A stretch of 64,000 nucleotides of DNA, from NCBI RefSeq assembly GCF_001298445.1, contig NZ_CP012036.1, positions 3,501,351-3,565,350 on the forward strand, written 5' to 3'. Below are positions 38,727 through 47,646 of this stretch, piece after piece. This DNA comes from Nostoc piscinale CENA21 (lineage in GTDB: Bacteria; Cyanobacteriota; Cyanobacteriia; Cyanobacteriales; Nostocaceae). The notes under the pieces were generated by a model. That model was given only the letters and a program-made list of their open reading frames with translations, had not been told where the DNA came from and made no database searches. A program made the translations under genes and the position numbers. Within the stretch, counting starts at the first letter, position 1, and every line of letters starts with the position of its first letter.

Positions 38727-39899
38727 TTAATATTCAGGAACCGAAGGATCAACTTCTCGACTCCATGCGGTGATCCCGCCTTTGACATTTGTACCAACAA
38801 TTCCTGCTTCCTTGAGGATGCTGAGGGCTTTGGCAGAACGACCGCCCATCTTACAATGAGCAATCAAGCGGTGTCCGTTGAGGACTTCTTTCACCTTAGC
38901 TACGCCATGACCATTTTCAATATCTGGTAGTGGTACTAATACCGAACCAGGGATTTTCGCAATGTCGTATTCGTGGGGGTTACGCACATCCAACAAGACA
39001 AAATCTTTCGCACCACTATCTAGCAATGCTTTTAATTCTGTCACCGTCATTTCAGCAATTTCTTGCTGCTGCTTTTCTTCTTCCGCCTTAGCTTGGGGAA
39101 TACCACAGAATTGTTCGTAGTCTATCAGCTGTTCAATTACTGGGCGGATGGGGTTAGGACGCAGTTTCAACTCCCGGAATTTCATATCCAGGGCGTTGTA
39201 TAACAATAGTCTGCCGCTTAAAGTATTACCATTGCCGAGAATAATTTTGACAGTTTCCGTGGCTTGGATGACCCCAATAATTCCGGGTAAAATTCCCAAA
39301 ACACCGCCTTCTGCACAGGAAGGAACCATCCCTGGTGGTGGTGGTTCGGGATACAAGTCGCGGTAGTTCGGCCCACCTTCGTAGTTAAATACTGTTGCTT
39401 GACCTTCAAACCGGAAAATTGAACCGTAAACGTTGGGCTTGTTCAACAATACACAAGCATCGTTGACTAGATATCTAGTGGGGAAGTTATCAGTTCCATC
39501 CACCACAATATCGTAAGGTCTAATAATATCGAGGGCATTTTCGGAACTCAGACGAGTTTCGTATAAATCAACCTGACAATGAGGGTTAATTTCGTGAATG
39601 CGGTTTTTTGCTGATTCAATTTTGGGTTTACCTACCCAAGAAGTACCGTGAATAACTTGACGTTGCAGGTTAGAAGTATCAACAACATCAAAATCCACAA
39701 TACCAATGCGGCCGATACCTGCTGCGGCGAGGTATAACAGCAGTGGCGCACCTAAGCCGCCTGTACCGATACATAATACACTGGCGGCTTTGAGTCGTTT
39801 CTGCCCTTCGACACCGACTTCTGGCAAAATCAGGTGGCGGGAGTATCGTTCGTAGTCGTCTTTAGTTAGCTGGATTTCTTCCAGGTTGGGATTTAACAT
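38727..39899 (-). CDS. moeB: MoeB-type adenylyltransferase with C-terminal rhodanese domain
   Basis: 390-aa E1-like enzyme that adenylates the C-terminal Gly of a MoaD/ThiS-type sulfur carrier and, through its rhodanese domain, can supply sulfur. ThiF domain: GTGGLGAPLLLYLAAAGIG nucleotide motif, DFDVVDTSNLQRQ, TDNFPTRYLVND and VPSCAEGGVLGILPG. Rhodanese domain from ~285: LLDVRNPHEYDIAKIPGS and active loop HCKMGGRSAKAL. This MoeBR fusion is standard in cyanobacteria. It lies 62 bases behind a JAMM peptidase on the same strand. Confidence 0.93.
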   Translation of the reverse strand: MLNPNLEEIQLTKDDYERYSRHLILPEVGVEGQKRLKAASVLCIGTGGLGAPLLLYLAAAGIGRIGIVDFDVVDTSNLQRQVIHGTSWVGKPKIESAKNRIHEINPHCQVDLYETRLSSENALDIIRPYDIVVDGTDNFPTRYLVNDACVLLNKPNVYGSIFRFEGQATVFNYEGGPNYRDLYPEPPPPGMVPSCAEGGVLGILPGIIGVIQATETVKIILGNGNTLSGRLLLYNALDMKFRELKLRPNPIRPVIEQLIDYEQFCGIPQAKAEEEKQQQEIAEMTVTELKALLDSGAKDFVLLDVRNPHEYDIAKIPGSVLVPLPDIENGHGVAKVKEVLNGHRLIAHCKMGGRSAKALSILKEAGIVGTNVKGGITAWSREVDPSVPEY

Positions 39900-39961
39900 A
39901 GCAGTTTTGCTGTGGACGAGCGGATCATTAATCCTATCGAAAAATGATGTGTTTATTTAAC

Positions 39962-40420
39962 TTAAGTAGCTAAATTTATGGTATCAATTGTCTCTGGTTG
40001 AAACTGATGCTGGTCATTTAGACTCCAACTGAGGAGTTCGCCAGCTTGGCCATTTTGAACGGAAACTATTATATACGAGTATGCAGGCCAAGCATACTGG
40101 CGATCGCATTCGGAAGGAATTGCGGGGTTATCAGGGTGGGAGTGATAAATCCCTATTATGTTTAATGATTTATCCCGCGCTGATTTTTGTATTTGTAACA
40201 TATCTTGGGGTGCGATCGCATATCTGCTGGTTTCGCTGCGTTCTGTGTTAGGGGCGAAGTTAGCTGACTCAGCACTCCAGGCGTTTTCGGTGGGGATAAT
40301 TTCGACGACAGTTTTGGTGTGATTTTCTAGATAACCCAGGATAATTCCACAGCATTCTTCGGGGTAGGTGCTTTCGGCGTGGCTGCGGATCATTTGGATG
40401 TGTTGTAGTTTAATATTCAT
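39962..40420 (-). CDS. M67 (JAMM/MPN+) metallopeptidase
   Basis: 152-aa zinc isopeptidase of the Mec/JAMM class. The active motif is complete: a Glu in STYPEECCGIILG and HSHPDNPAIPSECD (H-x-H-x7-S-x2-D). The known relative Mec releases an amino acid or trims the tail of a sulfur-carrier protein in Mycobacterium cysteine synthesis. With moeB next door, an E1-like/JAMM sulfur-transfer module is likely. The carrier protein is not in the window. Confidence 0.88.
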   Translation of the reverse strand: MNIKLQHIQMIRSHAESTYPEECCGIILGYLENHTKTVVEIIPTENAWSAESANFAPNTERSETSRYAIAPQDMLQIQKSARDKSLNIIGIYHSHPDNPAIPSECDRQYAWPAYSYIIVSVQNGQAGELLSWSLNDQHQFQPETIDTINLAT

Positions 40421-40450
40421 GGAAAAATTTGACCGCAGATGAACGCGAAT

Positions 40451-40482
40451 GTAGACGCGTAAGCGCTTGCCGCAGGCTACGC
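40451..40482. repeat. Small dispersed palindromic repeat
   Basis: GTAGACGCGTAAGCGCTTGC followed by CGCAGGCTACGC. It lies within an ACCGCAGATGAACGCGAA/GCGGATGAAG background and can fold on itself (GTAGAC..GCTAC and GCGTAAGCGC). Related elements sit at 54909-54981 and, more diverged, inside the two TpsA pseudogenes. Confidence 0.7.
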
Positions 40483-40523
40483 GGATGAAGAGGATGTATT
40501 CTTCGTTATGTGTTGAGAATCAT

Positions 40524-40911
40524 TCAGAAGTTACGAACTACTCGTTTGAATTCGACTCTGGAATTGCCAAAGTTAATTAATAAGCATACAGTTAGGCCTG
40601 TTGCTTTGAGGTAGTTGAGGCATTGTGCAAAATGATTTTCGTCTATAGTCCTTACTGCTTTTAGTTCTACTAGCACACATTTCTCAACTACTATGTCGGC
40701 AAAAAAATTGGCCAACTACAACTCCGTCATATCGTACCTCTATTGCATACTGTTGTTCTACTAATAGTCCGGCTTTTCTCAATTCATGAGCCAAAGCATT
40801 TTCATAAACTTTTTCTAAGAATCCACAACCTAAACCTTTTCCTACTGTAAACGCACTACCAATGATTTTTTCCGTAATCTCATTTAGTTCCCATCTGCGT
40901 TCATCTGCGGT
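40524..40911 (-). pseudogene. GxxExxY family protein gene, frameshifted in an A7 run
   Basis: PD-(D/E)XK-like small protein family of unknown role. Upstream frame: RWELNEITEKIIGSAFTVG, GCGFLEKVYENALAHELRKA (the GxxExxY motif) and IEVRYDGVVVGQF. Downstream frame (40715-40524): ADIVVEKCVLVELKAVRTID and LNYLKATGLTVCLLINFGN. The two join if one A is dropped from 40701-40707 (T run on the coding strand), giving QFFADIVVEK. As written the ELKAV catalytic half is separated from the start. No clear ATG at the 5' end. Confidence 0.75.
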
Positions 40912-41226
40912 TCATTTCTTAAAAGTTCCGACTCTGCTTGTCAATAAAGGATATTAAAGGTTGCTCGACTTCCACTACACTGCTAATCAGGCGATCGCAA
41001 TCAGATGGATAAAGCATTTCTAACTTGTAACATAATAGATGATCATCAGCTGATGTGCATTCAAGTGGCATATTCTAGGAGTGGAGATTGTCATTAATCA
41101 TTTGTCTCTTGTCCTTTGTCAATCCAAATGAATAGTGACCAAATTTAAATAAATAGGGTGAATCATATCCACCCTAATAATATCAATTCTGATTTATGCA
41201 GTTTTTCCACTCAGCAACTCAAATCA
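40912..41226. other. Intergenic region, no gene seen
   Basis: 315 bases with one HIP1-like site (40991) and a TCATTTGTC/TTGTCCTTTG stretch (41092-41120) like the repeat behind hisZ. No ORF or structured RNA recognised. Confidence 0.5.
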
Positions 41227-41963
41227 TCAAGCTACCATAGTAACTTTTCCGGTTGCTATCTCATAACGACCGCCAGCAATTTTTAGTTTCTTTTCTTTGA
41301 TCAGGCTTCTTAAAATTGTTGAACTTTCTTCTAACCTTTTTACCTGATATTGAACATTAGCGATTACAGAATTATCTTCTAAATTACCTGGTTTATTTCT
41401 CACCATTTCTACGGCTGGTTTTATTTCTTCCACAAAAGCACCAATTCTACCGGGAAGTGGGTCACCTTTAACAGCAGCTGAGACTGCCAACCACATTTTG
41501 TAATGTCCTAAAACTACTATTAATGGCGCACCTAATACAGCGTGGCGAATTCTAAGCTACCAATACCTTCTGGGCTAACAATATTACCTGCTACCCGTAC
41601 AATAAATAAGTCTCCAAATCCCTGATCAAAAACAATTTCGGCTGGAACTCTAGAATCTCCACAGCCTAGTATTGCTGCAAACGGATATTGACCAGCAGCA
41701 ATTTCTTGTAAACGCAATTTTGATTGATTTGGATTCATGCGTTTATCTTCTACAAATCTTTTATTACCATCCATTAATGTTTTTAAAGCTTCTTGGGGAT
41801 CTACTATTTGAGGTTTTGGTTCAGGCTTAGATGGTTGTTGGGCAATAGCTTGTTCTTCTTGCCAAATTATACTGCTAGTGGCACTAGCACCAACAGCAAC
41901 ACTACCTATACCTGCTAATTTCAAAAAATTTCGTCGCCCAACAAATCCATTAATTCTACTCAT
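41227..41963 (-). pseudogene. Decayed Tat-exported beta-carbonic anhydrase
   Basis: Paralogue of the intact gene at 42393. The N-terminal ORF (41963-41532) has the twin-arginine start GRRNFLKLAG and GCGDSRVPAEIVFDQGFGDL with the first zinc Cys. It loses frame at EFATLY because one base is missing compared with the paralogue (EYTTAVLG). The downstream frame would read LIVVLGHYKMWLAVSAAVKG. Small inserts have thus also replaced the HTKCGAV zinc site, and the second zinc Cys is gone. The rest (41496-41227) is conserved to the end. Two independent lesions in the active region point to true decay rather than a lone reading error. Confidence 0.85.
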
Positions 41964-42307
41964 TAATCTACCTCACTTCCAACAGTAAATTTTTGCTAAG
42001 TTGCTGTTTTCTAAACCAAGTTAAATCGTCCTACTAAAAAGACGCGATCGCTTTAATGCACATTTTGTCTTTTAAGTAAAGATAAATTTGTTGATTTAAC
42101 TTAGAAATTTTCAATGTTTGTCATTCACTGAAATATATCAGACTGGTGTAGTGTTGCTAAATATAATTTTCATATAAGAATAATATGATTAAGTATGGAT
42201 TTAATCTATGGTTAATTTTTCTATGTACACAAGACTTAAGTCACAAATTAGTGTATGGCAGAAATCAACAGCATTGATCGCACTTGACATTATTGGTGAA
42301 CGACAAA

Positions 42308-42336
42308 ATCCCCGATTTCTTCAAGAAGTCGGGGAT
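42308..42336. repeat. 29-bp palindrome (ATCCCCGA ... TCGGGGAT)
   Basis: ATCCCCGATTTCTTCAAGAA continuing to TCGGGGAT; nearly perfect hairpin with an inner TTCTT-C-AAGAA. A close copy is at 44076-44104. It lies downstream of the intact carbonic anhydrase gene and could end its transcript. The rest of 41964-42392 is AT-rich with nothing else recognised. Confidence 0.75.
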
Positions 42337-42392
42337 CTGAAGCGGTAGGATGTCCATAAATCAAATAAAATTGCTATATCTACCTGATAATT

Positions 42393-43106
42393 TTAAGTAA
42401 TTACATTCACCTTGCCAGTATCGATATCGTAACAAGCACCAACTATTTGGAGTTTATTGGCTTGTAGTAATTGAGTTAATATTGGCGAACTTTGTTGTAA
42501 TTTTTTTGACTGATACTGCACATTGGCAATGACTGCTTCAGTGGAATTAAAGTTGGTTAATGCAGGTTTAATACTTTCCGCTACGTTGCTAATCATACCA
42601 GGCATAGGTTCGTTTTTCATGGCTGCGGCTACAGCACCACATTTTGTATGACCCAACACCACAATTAGTTGGGTACCGAGTACGGCTGTAGTATACTCCA
42701 AGCTACCGATAATCACGTCACTAGCGACATTACCAGCAACGCGCACCACAAATAAATCTCCTAGGCCTTGGTCGAAAATAATTTCCGCCGGAACTCTAGA
42801 GTCAGCACAACCTAAAATAGCAGCAAAAGGGTACTGTGCTTTGGCTAATAATTGTAAACGTGCCAATGATTGATGGGGATATTGGCGTTTGTATTGGATA
42901 AAGCGTTGATTACCATCCAGCAAAAGTTTTAGAGCCTGACTAGGGTTAACTGGATTTGGATTAGCTGGATTAACATCAGCGATCGCAGTTTGCTGAATAC
43001 TACCTATTAAACTACCACCAATCGTTGTAGCCGCGATCGCTAAACTACCTGTCCCGGCAAATTTCAAAAAGTTACGGCGACCAATAAATCCATTAATTCT
43101 TGTCAT
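42393..43106 (-). CDS. Tat-exported beta-class carbonic anhydrase (EcaB-like)
   Basis: 237 aa. Interconverts CO2 and bicarbonate outside the cytosol. Twin-arginine signal GRRNFLKFAGTGSLAIAA at 9-26. Active site: Cys100, Asp102 and Arg104 in GCADSRVPAE, His153 and Cys156 in GHTKCGAV. The length and signal resemble periplasmic/extracellular beta-CAs (EcaB) of cyanobacteria, which may help carbon supply or pH balance. Its neighbour at 41227 is a dead copy, so a tandem duplication has partly decayed. Confidence 0.9.
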   Translation of the reverse strand: MTRINGFIGRRNFLKFAGTGSLAIAATTIGGSLIGSIQQTAIADVNPANPNPVNPSQALKLLLDGNQRFIQYKRQYPHQSLARLQLLAKAQYPFAAILGCADSRVPAEIIFDQGLGDLFVVRVAGNVASDVIIGSLEYTTAVLGTQLIVVLGHTKCGAVAAAMKNEPMPGMISNVAESIKPALTNFNSTEAVIANVQYQSKKLQQSSPILTQLLQANKLQIVGACYDIDTGKVNVIT

Positions 43107-43547
43107 TCATCTACCTGACAACACTTTCGCTGTTAATAGGAAGATATCAACTTTATTCAAGTGAAAGAGTACCTTCAGACACGGTTTTAAGATTTTATCA
43201 GGGAATAGAAAATACTTATTTGAAGAAGCCAAAGTTAAGAGCGTTGTTTAAATCTTAGCTGACATACTGATTTGGTCGTACATACCAATAAACATTATAT
43301 ATCATGTCGAAATAACCGAACTTGACAAGGCAAATAAATTTTTTTAAAATGTTTATTTTTGTTTTTGACAAAGAAGCTTTCACTCTTCATAGGTGTGTAG
43401 AACCCTACTATCAAAGTTGTGTTCTCTGTATTTTCATTTGCTTGGGAATTAAGGCAAGATTACAAGTGTCAGCGACAGACAAACTAAACATCGCTAAAGC
43501 TTAAAAAATCGCAATTCCATAAGTTATCAATGCAGAGGTAAAATAAT
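43107..43547. other. Divergent intergenic region upstream of carbonic anhydrase and hsp20
   Basis: About 440 bases. AGAGGT at 43532-43537 is the SD of the heat-shock gene. I searched for the CIRCE element (TTAGCACTC-N9-GAGTGCTAA) and did not find it. A 60-codon ORF at 43322 has no SD or family resemblance. Confidence 0.5.
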
Positions 43548-44042
43548 ATGATGATTCGCTACTTCCAACCCATCCGCGAACTCGAAAATTTACGTCGTCA
43601 AATGGATTTAGTATTTGATGAACTATCTGCACAAACTACGCAAACAACTGAAACGGCAACAACTTGGAGTCCAGCTATCGAGTTAATTGATGCGGGTGAT
43701 AGTTTGATTTTCAAAGCACAATTACCCGGAATTACTGCCCAAAATCTTGATGTGCAAGTAACTCGTGATGCTGTTTCAATTGTAGGCAATCGCCAGCGTT
43801 TAAGTCAAAATACTAATTATCTTCATTCGGAATTTCGTTACGGTAAATTCCAAAGAGTAGTTAACTTACCTATTGCTGTACAAAATGATAAAGTACAAGC
43901 AGAATTTCAAGATGGTATCTTAACTTTAACTCTCCCCAAAGTTGAAGAAGTGCGGAATCGAGTTGTGAAAATTAATTTAGGCGGAGTTACAGGTAGTTCT
44001 TCTACCAGTGTAGATACAAACGCCCAAACCGTAAAATCTTAA
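43548..44042 (+). CDS. Small heat shock protein (Hsp20/alpha-crystallin)
   Basis: 164-aa ATP-independent chaperone that holds unfolded proteins and, in cyanobacteria, associates with thylakoids. N-arm MMIRYFQPIRELENLRRQMD; alpha-crystallin domain ~45-140 with FKAQLPGI, SEFRYGKFQRVVNLP and the hallmark GILTLTLPK; short Ser/Thr tail. Either of the first two Met codons may start. SD AGAGGT upstream. Confidence 0.92.
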   Translation: MMIRYFQPIRELENLRRQMDLVFDELSAQTTQTTETATTWSPAIELIDAGDSLIFKAQLPGITAQNLDVQVTRDAVSIVGNRQRLSQNTNYLHSEFRYGKFQRVVNLPIAVQNDKVQAEFQDGILTLTLPKVEEVRNRVVKINLGGVTGSSSTSVDTNAQTVKS

Positions 44043-44075
44043 AATTTGTTGAATTTTATTCAACCTGAGCCTCAA

Positions 44076-44104
44076 ATCCCCAGCTTCTTTGAGAAGTCGG
44101 GGAT
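44076..44104. repeat. Second copy of the ATCCCC palindrome
   Basis: ATCCCCAGCTTCTTTGAGAA to TCGGGGAT, 34 bases behind the hsp20 stop. Differs at a few central bases from the copy at 42308-42336. It could terminate hsp20 but lacks a good T run. Confidence 0.7.
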
Positions 44105-44185
44105 CTACTTATTGATGAATAATTATATAAATCCTATCATCAGGTATGATCATTATTCATTCGCTGGAATTGATGAAGTTTTTAA

Positions 44186-44707
44186 TTAGTTATTTGTAGT
44201 CACAGGAATCATGCCTTGAACTGTCAAAACTGAACAGGGTGCATGATGTAAAACATAATTACTCACGCTACCAAGAAATAATTCACCAATTCCACTCAAA
44301 CCGCGCCGACCAATCACTATGACATCAACATGGCAATTTTTAGCCACCTCACAAATCATACGACCAGGATCACCTAATTCTTGGGTAAATTCTGCGGCTA
44401 TACCTTTGGCGATCGCTTGATTTGTTAGTAATGTTAAAAACTCAATGCCTTGTTGTTTTAATTTATCCCATTCTCCTAAATAATATTCTAAATTCTGGCT
44501 CTGGGATGAAGTATAACGGCTATGTATTTCCGTTGTCGAAGTATTGATAACGCCATCATTAAAAGGAGAAACAACTTGCAATATCATTAACTCAGCATTA
44601 GTTAATTTTGCTAATGATAAAGCTTGTTCAAAAACATGATGACCGATTTCTGTATTATTAACAGCTACTAAAATTTTCTTGAACATAGATTTAAATTTGT
44701 ATGTCAT
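44186..44707 (-). CDS. Universal stress protein (UspA family)
   Basis: 173 aa from Met 44707, or 166 from Met 44686 (MFKKILVAVNNTEIG, the usual family start); neither has a clear SD. Single Usp domain, with ATP-binding motif G-x2-G-x9-G-S seen as GRRGLSGIGELFLGSVSNYV. It probably binds ATP and acts in stress tolerance. It faces hsp20 tail-to-tail. Confidence 0.88.
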   Translation of the reverse strand: MTYKFKSMFKKILVAVNNTEIGHHVFEQALSLAKLTNAELMILQVVSPFNDGVINTSTTEIHSRYTSSQSQNLEYYLGEWDKLKQQGIEFLTLLTNQAIAKGIAAEFTQELGDPGRMICEVAKNCHVDVIVIGRRGLSGIGELFLGSVSNYVLHHAPCSVLTVQGMIPVTTNN

Positions 44708-44883
44708 TTATCGCTTGGTTATGAGTTTAAGAAGCCAAGAAGTATAGGTTGTTGAAAAAAACAAATATGATTGATGCTGATGATAAAAAAAATTCACTAA
44801 TAAAAATGGCAGAACGTTAGATGTGTTTCAACATAGGAAGTAGAAGTCTAAAGCATGAAACTTCAGACTTCATACTTCACACT

Positions 44884-47325
44884 TCATTCTTTTTCTTCTG
44901 CTTTGGCAATTTCTAAGAGAGTCTTAAGTACAGAATCGGGGTTGAGACTGATAGAATCAATTCCTTGTTCAACTAAGAAACGGGCAAATTCTGGATAGTC
45001 GCTTGGTGCTTGACCACAAATCCCAATTTTGCGACCATATTGCTTAACAGTAGCGATCGCATTGGCAATGGTTCTAGTTACAGCTTCATCCCGTTCATCA
45101 AATAAATGGGCGACTAATTCCGAATCTCTGTCAAGTCCCAAGGTTAACTGCGTTAAATCATTGGAACCAATCGAAAAACCATCAAAGATTTCACTAAATT
45201 CATCTGCAAGTTGCACATTGCTGGGCAATTCACACATCACATAAACTTGCAGTCCATTGACTCCACGCACTAAACCATGTTGTGCCATTTCTGCTAACAC
45301 GCGCCGACCTTCTTGGGGAGTCCGACAGAAAGGAATCATCAAAATGACGTTGGTCAAACCCATTTCATCTCGCACCCGCTTCATCGCTTGACATTCTAGG
45401 GCGAAACCTTCACTATAGCGGGGGTCGTAATAACGAGAAGCACCACGCCAACCAATCATCGGGTTTTCTTCTTTGGGTTCAAATTGCTTACCACCCAAGA
45501 GATTGGCATATTCGTTACTCTTGAAATCTGATAGCCGCACAATCACAGGTTTTGGATAAAAAGCTGCGGCGATCGTGCCGATACCTTGGGCTAGTTTATC
45601 AACAAAGAACTTAGTTTTGTCTTCGTATTGGGCAGTTAACTCAGTAATTTTGTATCTTGCCAATTCATCTTCTAACTGATCAAAATGAATTAACGCCAGT
45701 GGATGAGCTTTGATGTGATTGTTAATAATAAATTCCATCCTCGCTAATCCCACACCATCATTCGGAATTGCAGTTAAACCCAAAGCCTCTTCGGGATTCG
45801 CTAAATTCATCATGATTTGTGTACGTGTGCGGGGCAATTTTTCCAAAGGCAATTCTTGGACTTCGTAAGGTAATAAACCTTGATAGACTTTTCCTGTTTC
45901 ACCTTCAGCACAACTCACAGTAATTTCTTGCCCAGTCTTTAACACAGTCGTGGCATTTCCACTACCGACAATCGCTGGGATTCCCATTTCTCTGGCGATA
46001 ATTGCAGCATGACAAGTCCTACCGCCAGAATTAGTGACAATGGCACTCGCCCGTTTCATAATTGGTTCCCAATCAGGGTCAGTGCGGTTAGTAACTAGCA
46101 CTTCTCCTGGTTGAAATTGGTTAATTTGGCGGACATCTAAAATAACTCTGGCTTTACCTTGACCAATCATCTCGCCAACACTGCGACCTGTTAGCAATAC
46201 CTCACCCTTGTCTTTGAGTTGATATTGTTTGAGAACATTTTTGGTTTTTTGCGACTGGACTGTTTCTGGACGGGCTTGCACAATAAATAATTCATTGGTC
46301 AAACCATCTTTCGCCCATTCAATATCCATCGGCGTGTAGGTTCCCCGCACTTGGGAATAATGTTCTTCAATAATGCAAGCCCAGTTTGCTAGTTGGAGAA
46401 TTTCTTCATCATTCAGGGCGTATTGATTTCTTTCGGTGGTAGGGACGGAAATATTTTTAGTTAACTTCAAGCCTTCTTGGTCATAGACCATTTTGATTTC
46501 TTTCGTGCCTAGGCGCTTTTGAATAATTGGGCGGTACCCTTGTTTGAGAGTTGGTTTAAACACCAAATATTCATCAGGGTTAACTGCACCTTGAACGACG
46601 TTTTCACCAAGACCGTAAGCGGCGGTAATTAAAGCGGCATCTTTAAAACCTGTTTCGGTATCGATAGAAAACATTACACCAGACACCGCCAAATCAGAAC
46701 GTACCATTTTTTGTACGCCCACCGATAAGGCAATATTAAAGTGATCAAAGCCTTTAATTTGACGATAAGAAATTGCACGGTCAGTAAAAATCGAGGCAAA
46801 ACACTTATGACAGGCTTCTAAAACGGCTTGCAGTCCGTGGACATTTAAATAAGTTTCTTGTTGACCTGCAAAGCTGGCATCGGGTAAATCTTCGGCGGTG
46901 GCGCTAGAACGCACCGCAACATCAGTATCAGCACCGTATTCTTCGCAAAGATTTTGATAAGATTGAGCGATCGCTGCTTGTAAATCTGGCGGAAATGGAG
47001 TTTGCAACATCAACATTCTCGCCTTTTTGCCGCATTGCCGCAGATTTTGTACATCCTCCACATTTAAATCGGCAAATATCTCTCTGAGTTGTGTTTCAAT
47101 TCCAGCCGCAGAAATAAAGTAGCGGTAAGCAAAAGCAGTTGTCGCAAAGCCTGTTGGCACTTTGACTCCCTTACGCCGCAATTGCTGAATCATTTCTCCT
47201 AAAGAAGCATTTTTACCACCAACTAACGGGATATCTGCAATTCCCACATTTTTTAAATGTAAAACTAAAGCTTCTTCTTGAGCAGCAGAGAGAGATGTTG
47301 CTGAATTTAACAATGTGTCTAGCAT
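44884..47325 (-). CDS. ppsA: Phosphoenolpyruvate synthase
   Basis: 813 aa, full length. Makes PEP from pyruvate and ATP (gluconeogenic). N-terminal ATP-grasp part with LVGGKNASLGEMI and AVRSSATAEDLPDASFAGQQ. Central phospho-carrier domain with GGRTCHAAIIAREMGIPA (His439). C-terminal PEP/pyruvate barrel with MIPFCRTPQEGRRVL, MCELPSNV, SIGSNDLTQLTLGLDRDS and CGQAPSDYP. Monocistronic, judged by the gaps on either side. Confidence 0.95.
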   Translation of the reverse strand: MLDTLLNSATSLSAAQEEALVLHLKNVGIADIPLVGGKNASLGEMIQQLRRKGVKVPTGFATTAFAYRYFISAAGIETQLREIFADLNVEDVQNLRQCGKKARMLMLQTPFPPDLQAAIAQSYQNLCEEYGADTDVAVRSSATAEDLPDASFAGQQETYLNVHGLQAVLEACHKCFASIFTDRAISYRQIKGFDHFNIALSVGVQKMVRSDLAVSGVMFSIDTETGFKDAALITAAYGLGENVVQGAVNPDEYLVFKPTLKQGYRPIIQKRLGTKEIKMVYDQEGLKLTKNISVPTTERNQYALNDEEILQLANWACIIEEHYSQVRGTYTPMDIEWAKDGLTNELFIVQARPETVQSQKTKNVLKQYQLKDKGEVLLTGRSVGEMIGQGKARVILDVRQINQFQPGEVLVTNRTDPDWEPIMKRASAIVTNSGGRTCHAAIIAREMGIPAIVGSGNATTVLKTGQEITVSCAEGETGKVYQGLLPYEVQELPLEKLPRTRTQIMMNLANPEEALGLTAIPNDGVGLARMEFIINNHIKAHPLALIHFDQLEDELARYKITELTAQYEDKTKFFVDKLAQGIGTIAAAFYPKPVIVRLSDFKSNEYANLLGGKQFEPKEENPMIGWRGASRYYDPRYSEGFALECQAMKRVRDEMGLTNVILMIPFCRTPQEGRRVLAEMAQHGLVRGVNGLQVYVMCELPSNVQLADEFSEIFDGFSIGSNDLTQLTLGLDRDSELVAHLFDERDEAVTRTIANAIATVKQYGRKIGICGQAPSDYPEFARFLVEQGIDSISLNPDSVLKTLLEIAKAEEKE

Positions 47326-47646
47326 AATAGAATTTCCATAACAGATAGTGATATCTAAGAACCTCTTACTATCTGGGCATTAGCAAGTTTCATTGCAACA
47401 CATTCAATATCAAGATTGATAAATTCAATTAATTCTCAAAATCTGGTATTCTGAGCTTAATTTCCCTCAGTGTTGCTGGCAAAATTTGTGATCAATAATT
47501 AGTTCTTAGGTCTCACACTGTTATTTATAGAAAGATAATTTGAGGAAGTTGTGAGGATAAAGTAACTCATCAGTAAATTCTGGTTACTAATGATTTACAA
47601 ACATCTCCCCCTTGTCTCCTCCGTCACTCCACTCCCTATCACAAGA
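47326..47646. other. Intergenic region, nothing specific seen
   Basis: 321 bases holding the ppsA promoter (minus) and the end of the pentapeptide gene. No clear operator, terminator or ORF. Confidence 0.4.

Noticed and set aside
43322..43504. 60-codon ORF before hsp20
   Set aside because: No SD, no recognisable motif, atypical composition; more likely leader DNA.
43440..43547. CIRCE operator upstream of hsp20
   Set aside because: No TTAGCACTC-N9-GAGTGCTAA-like inverted repeat is present.
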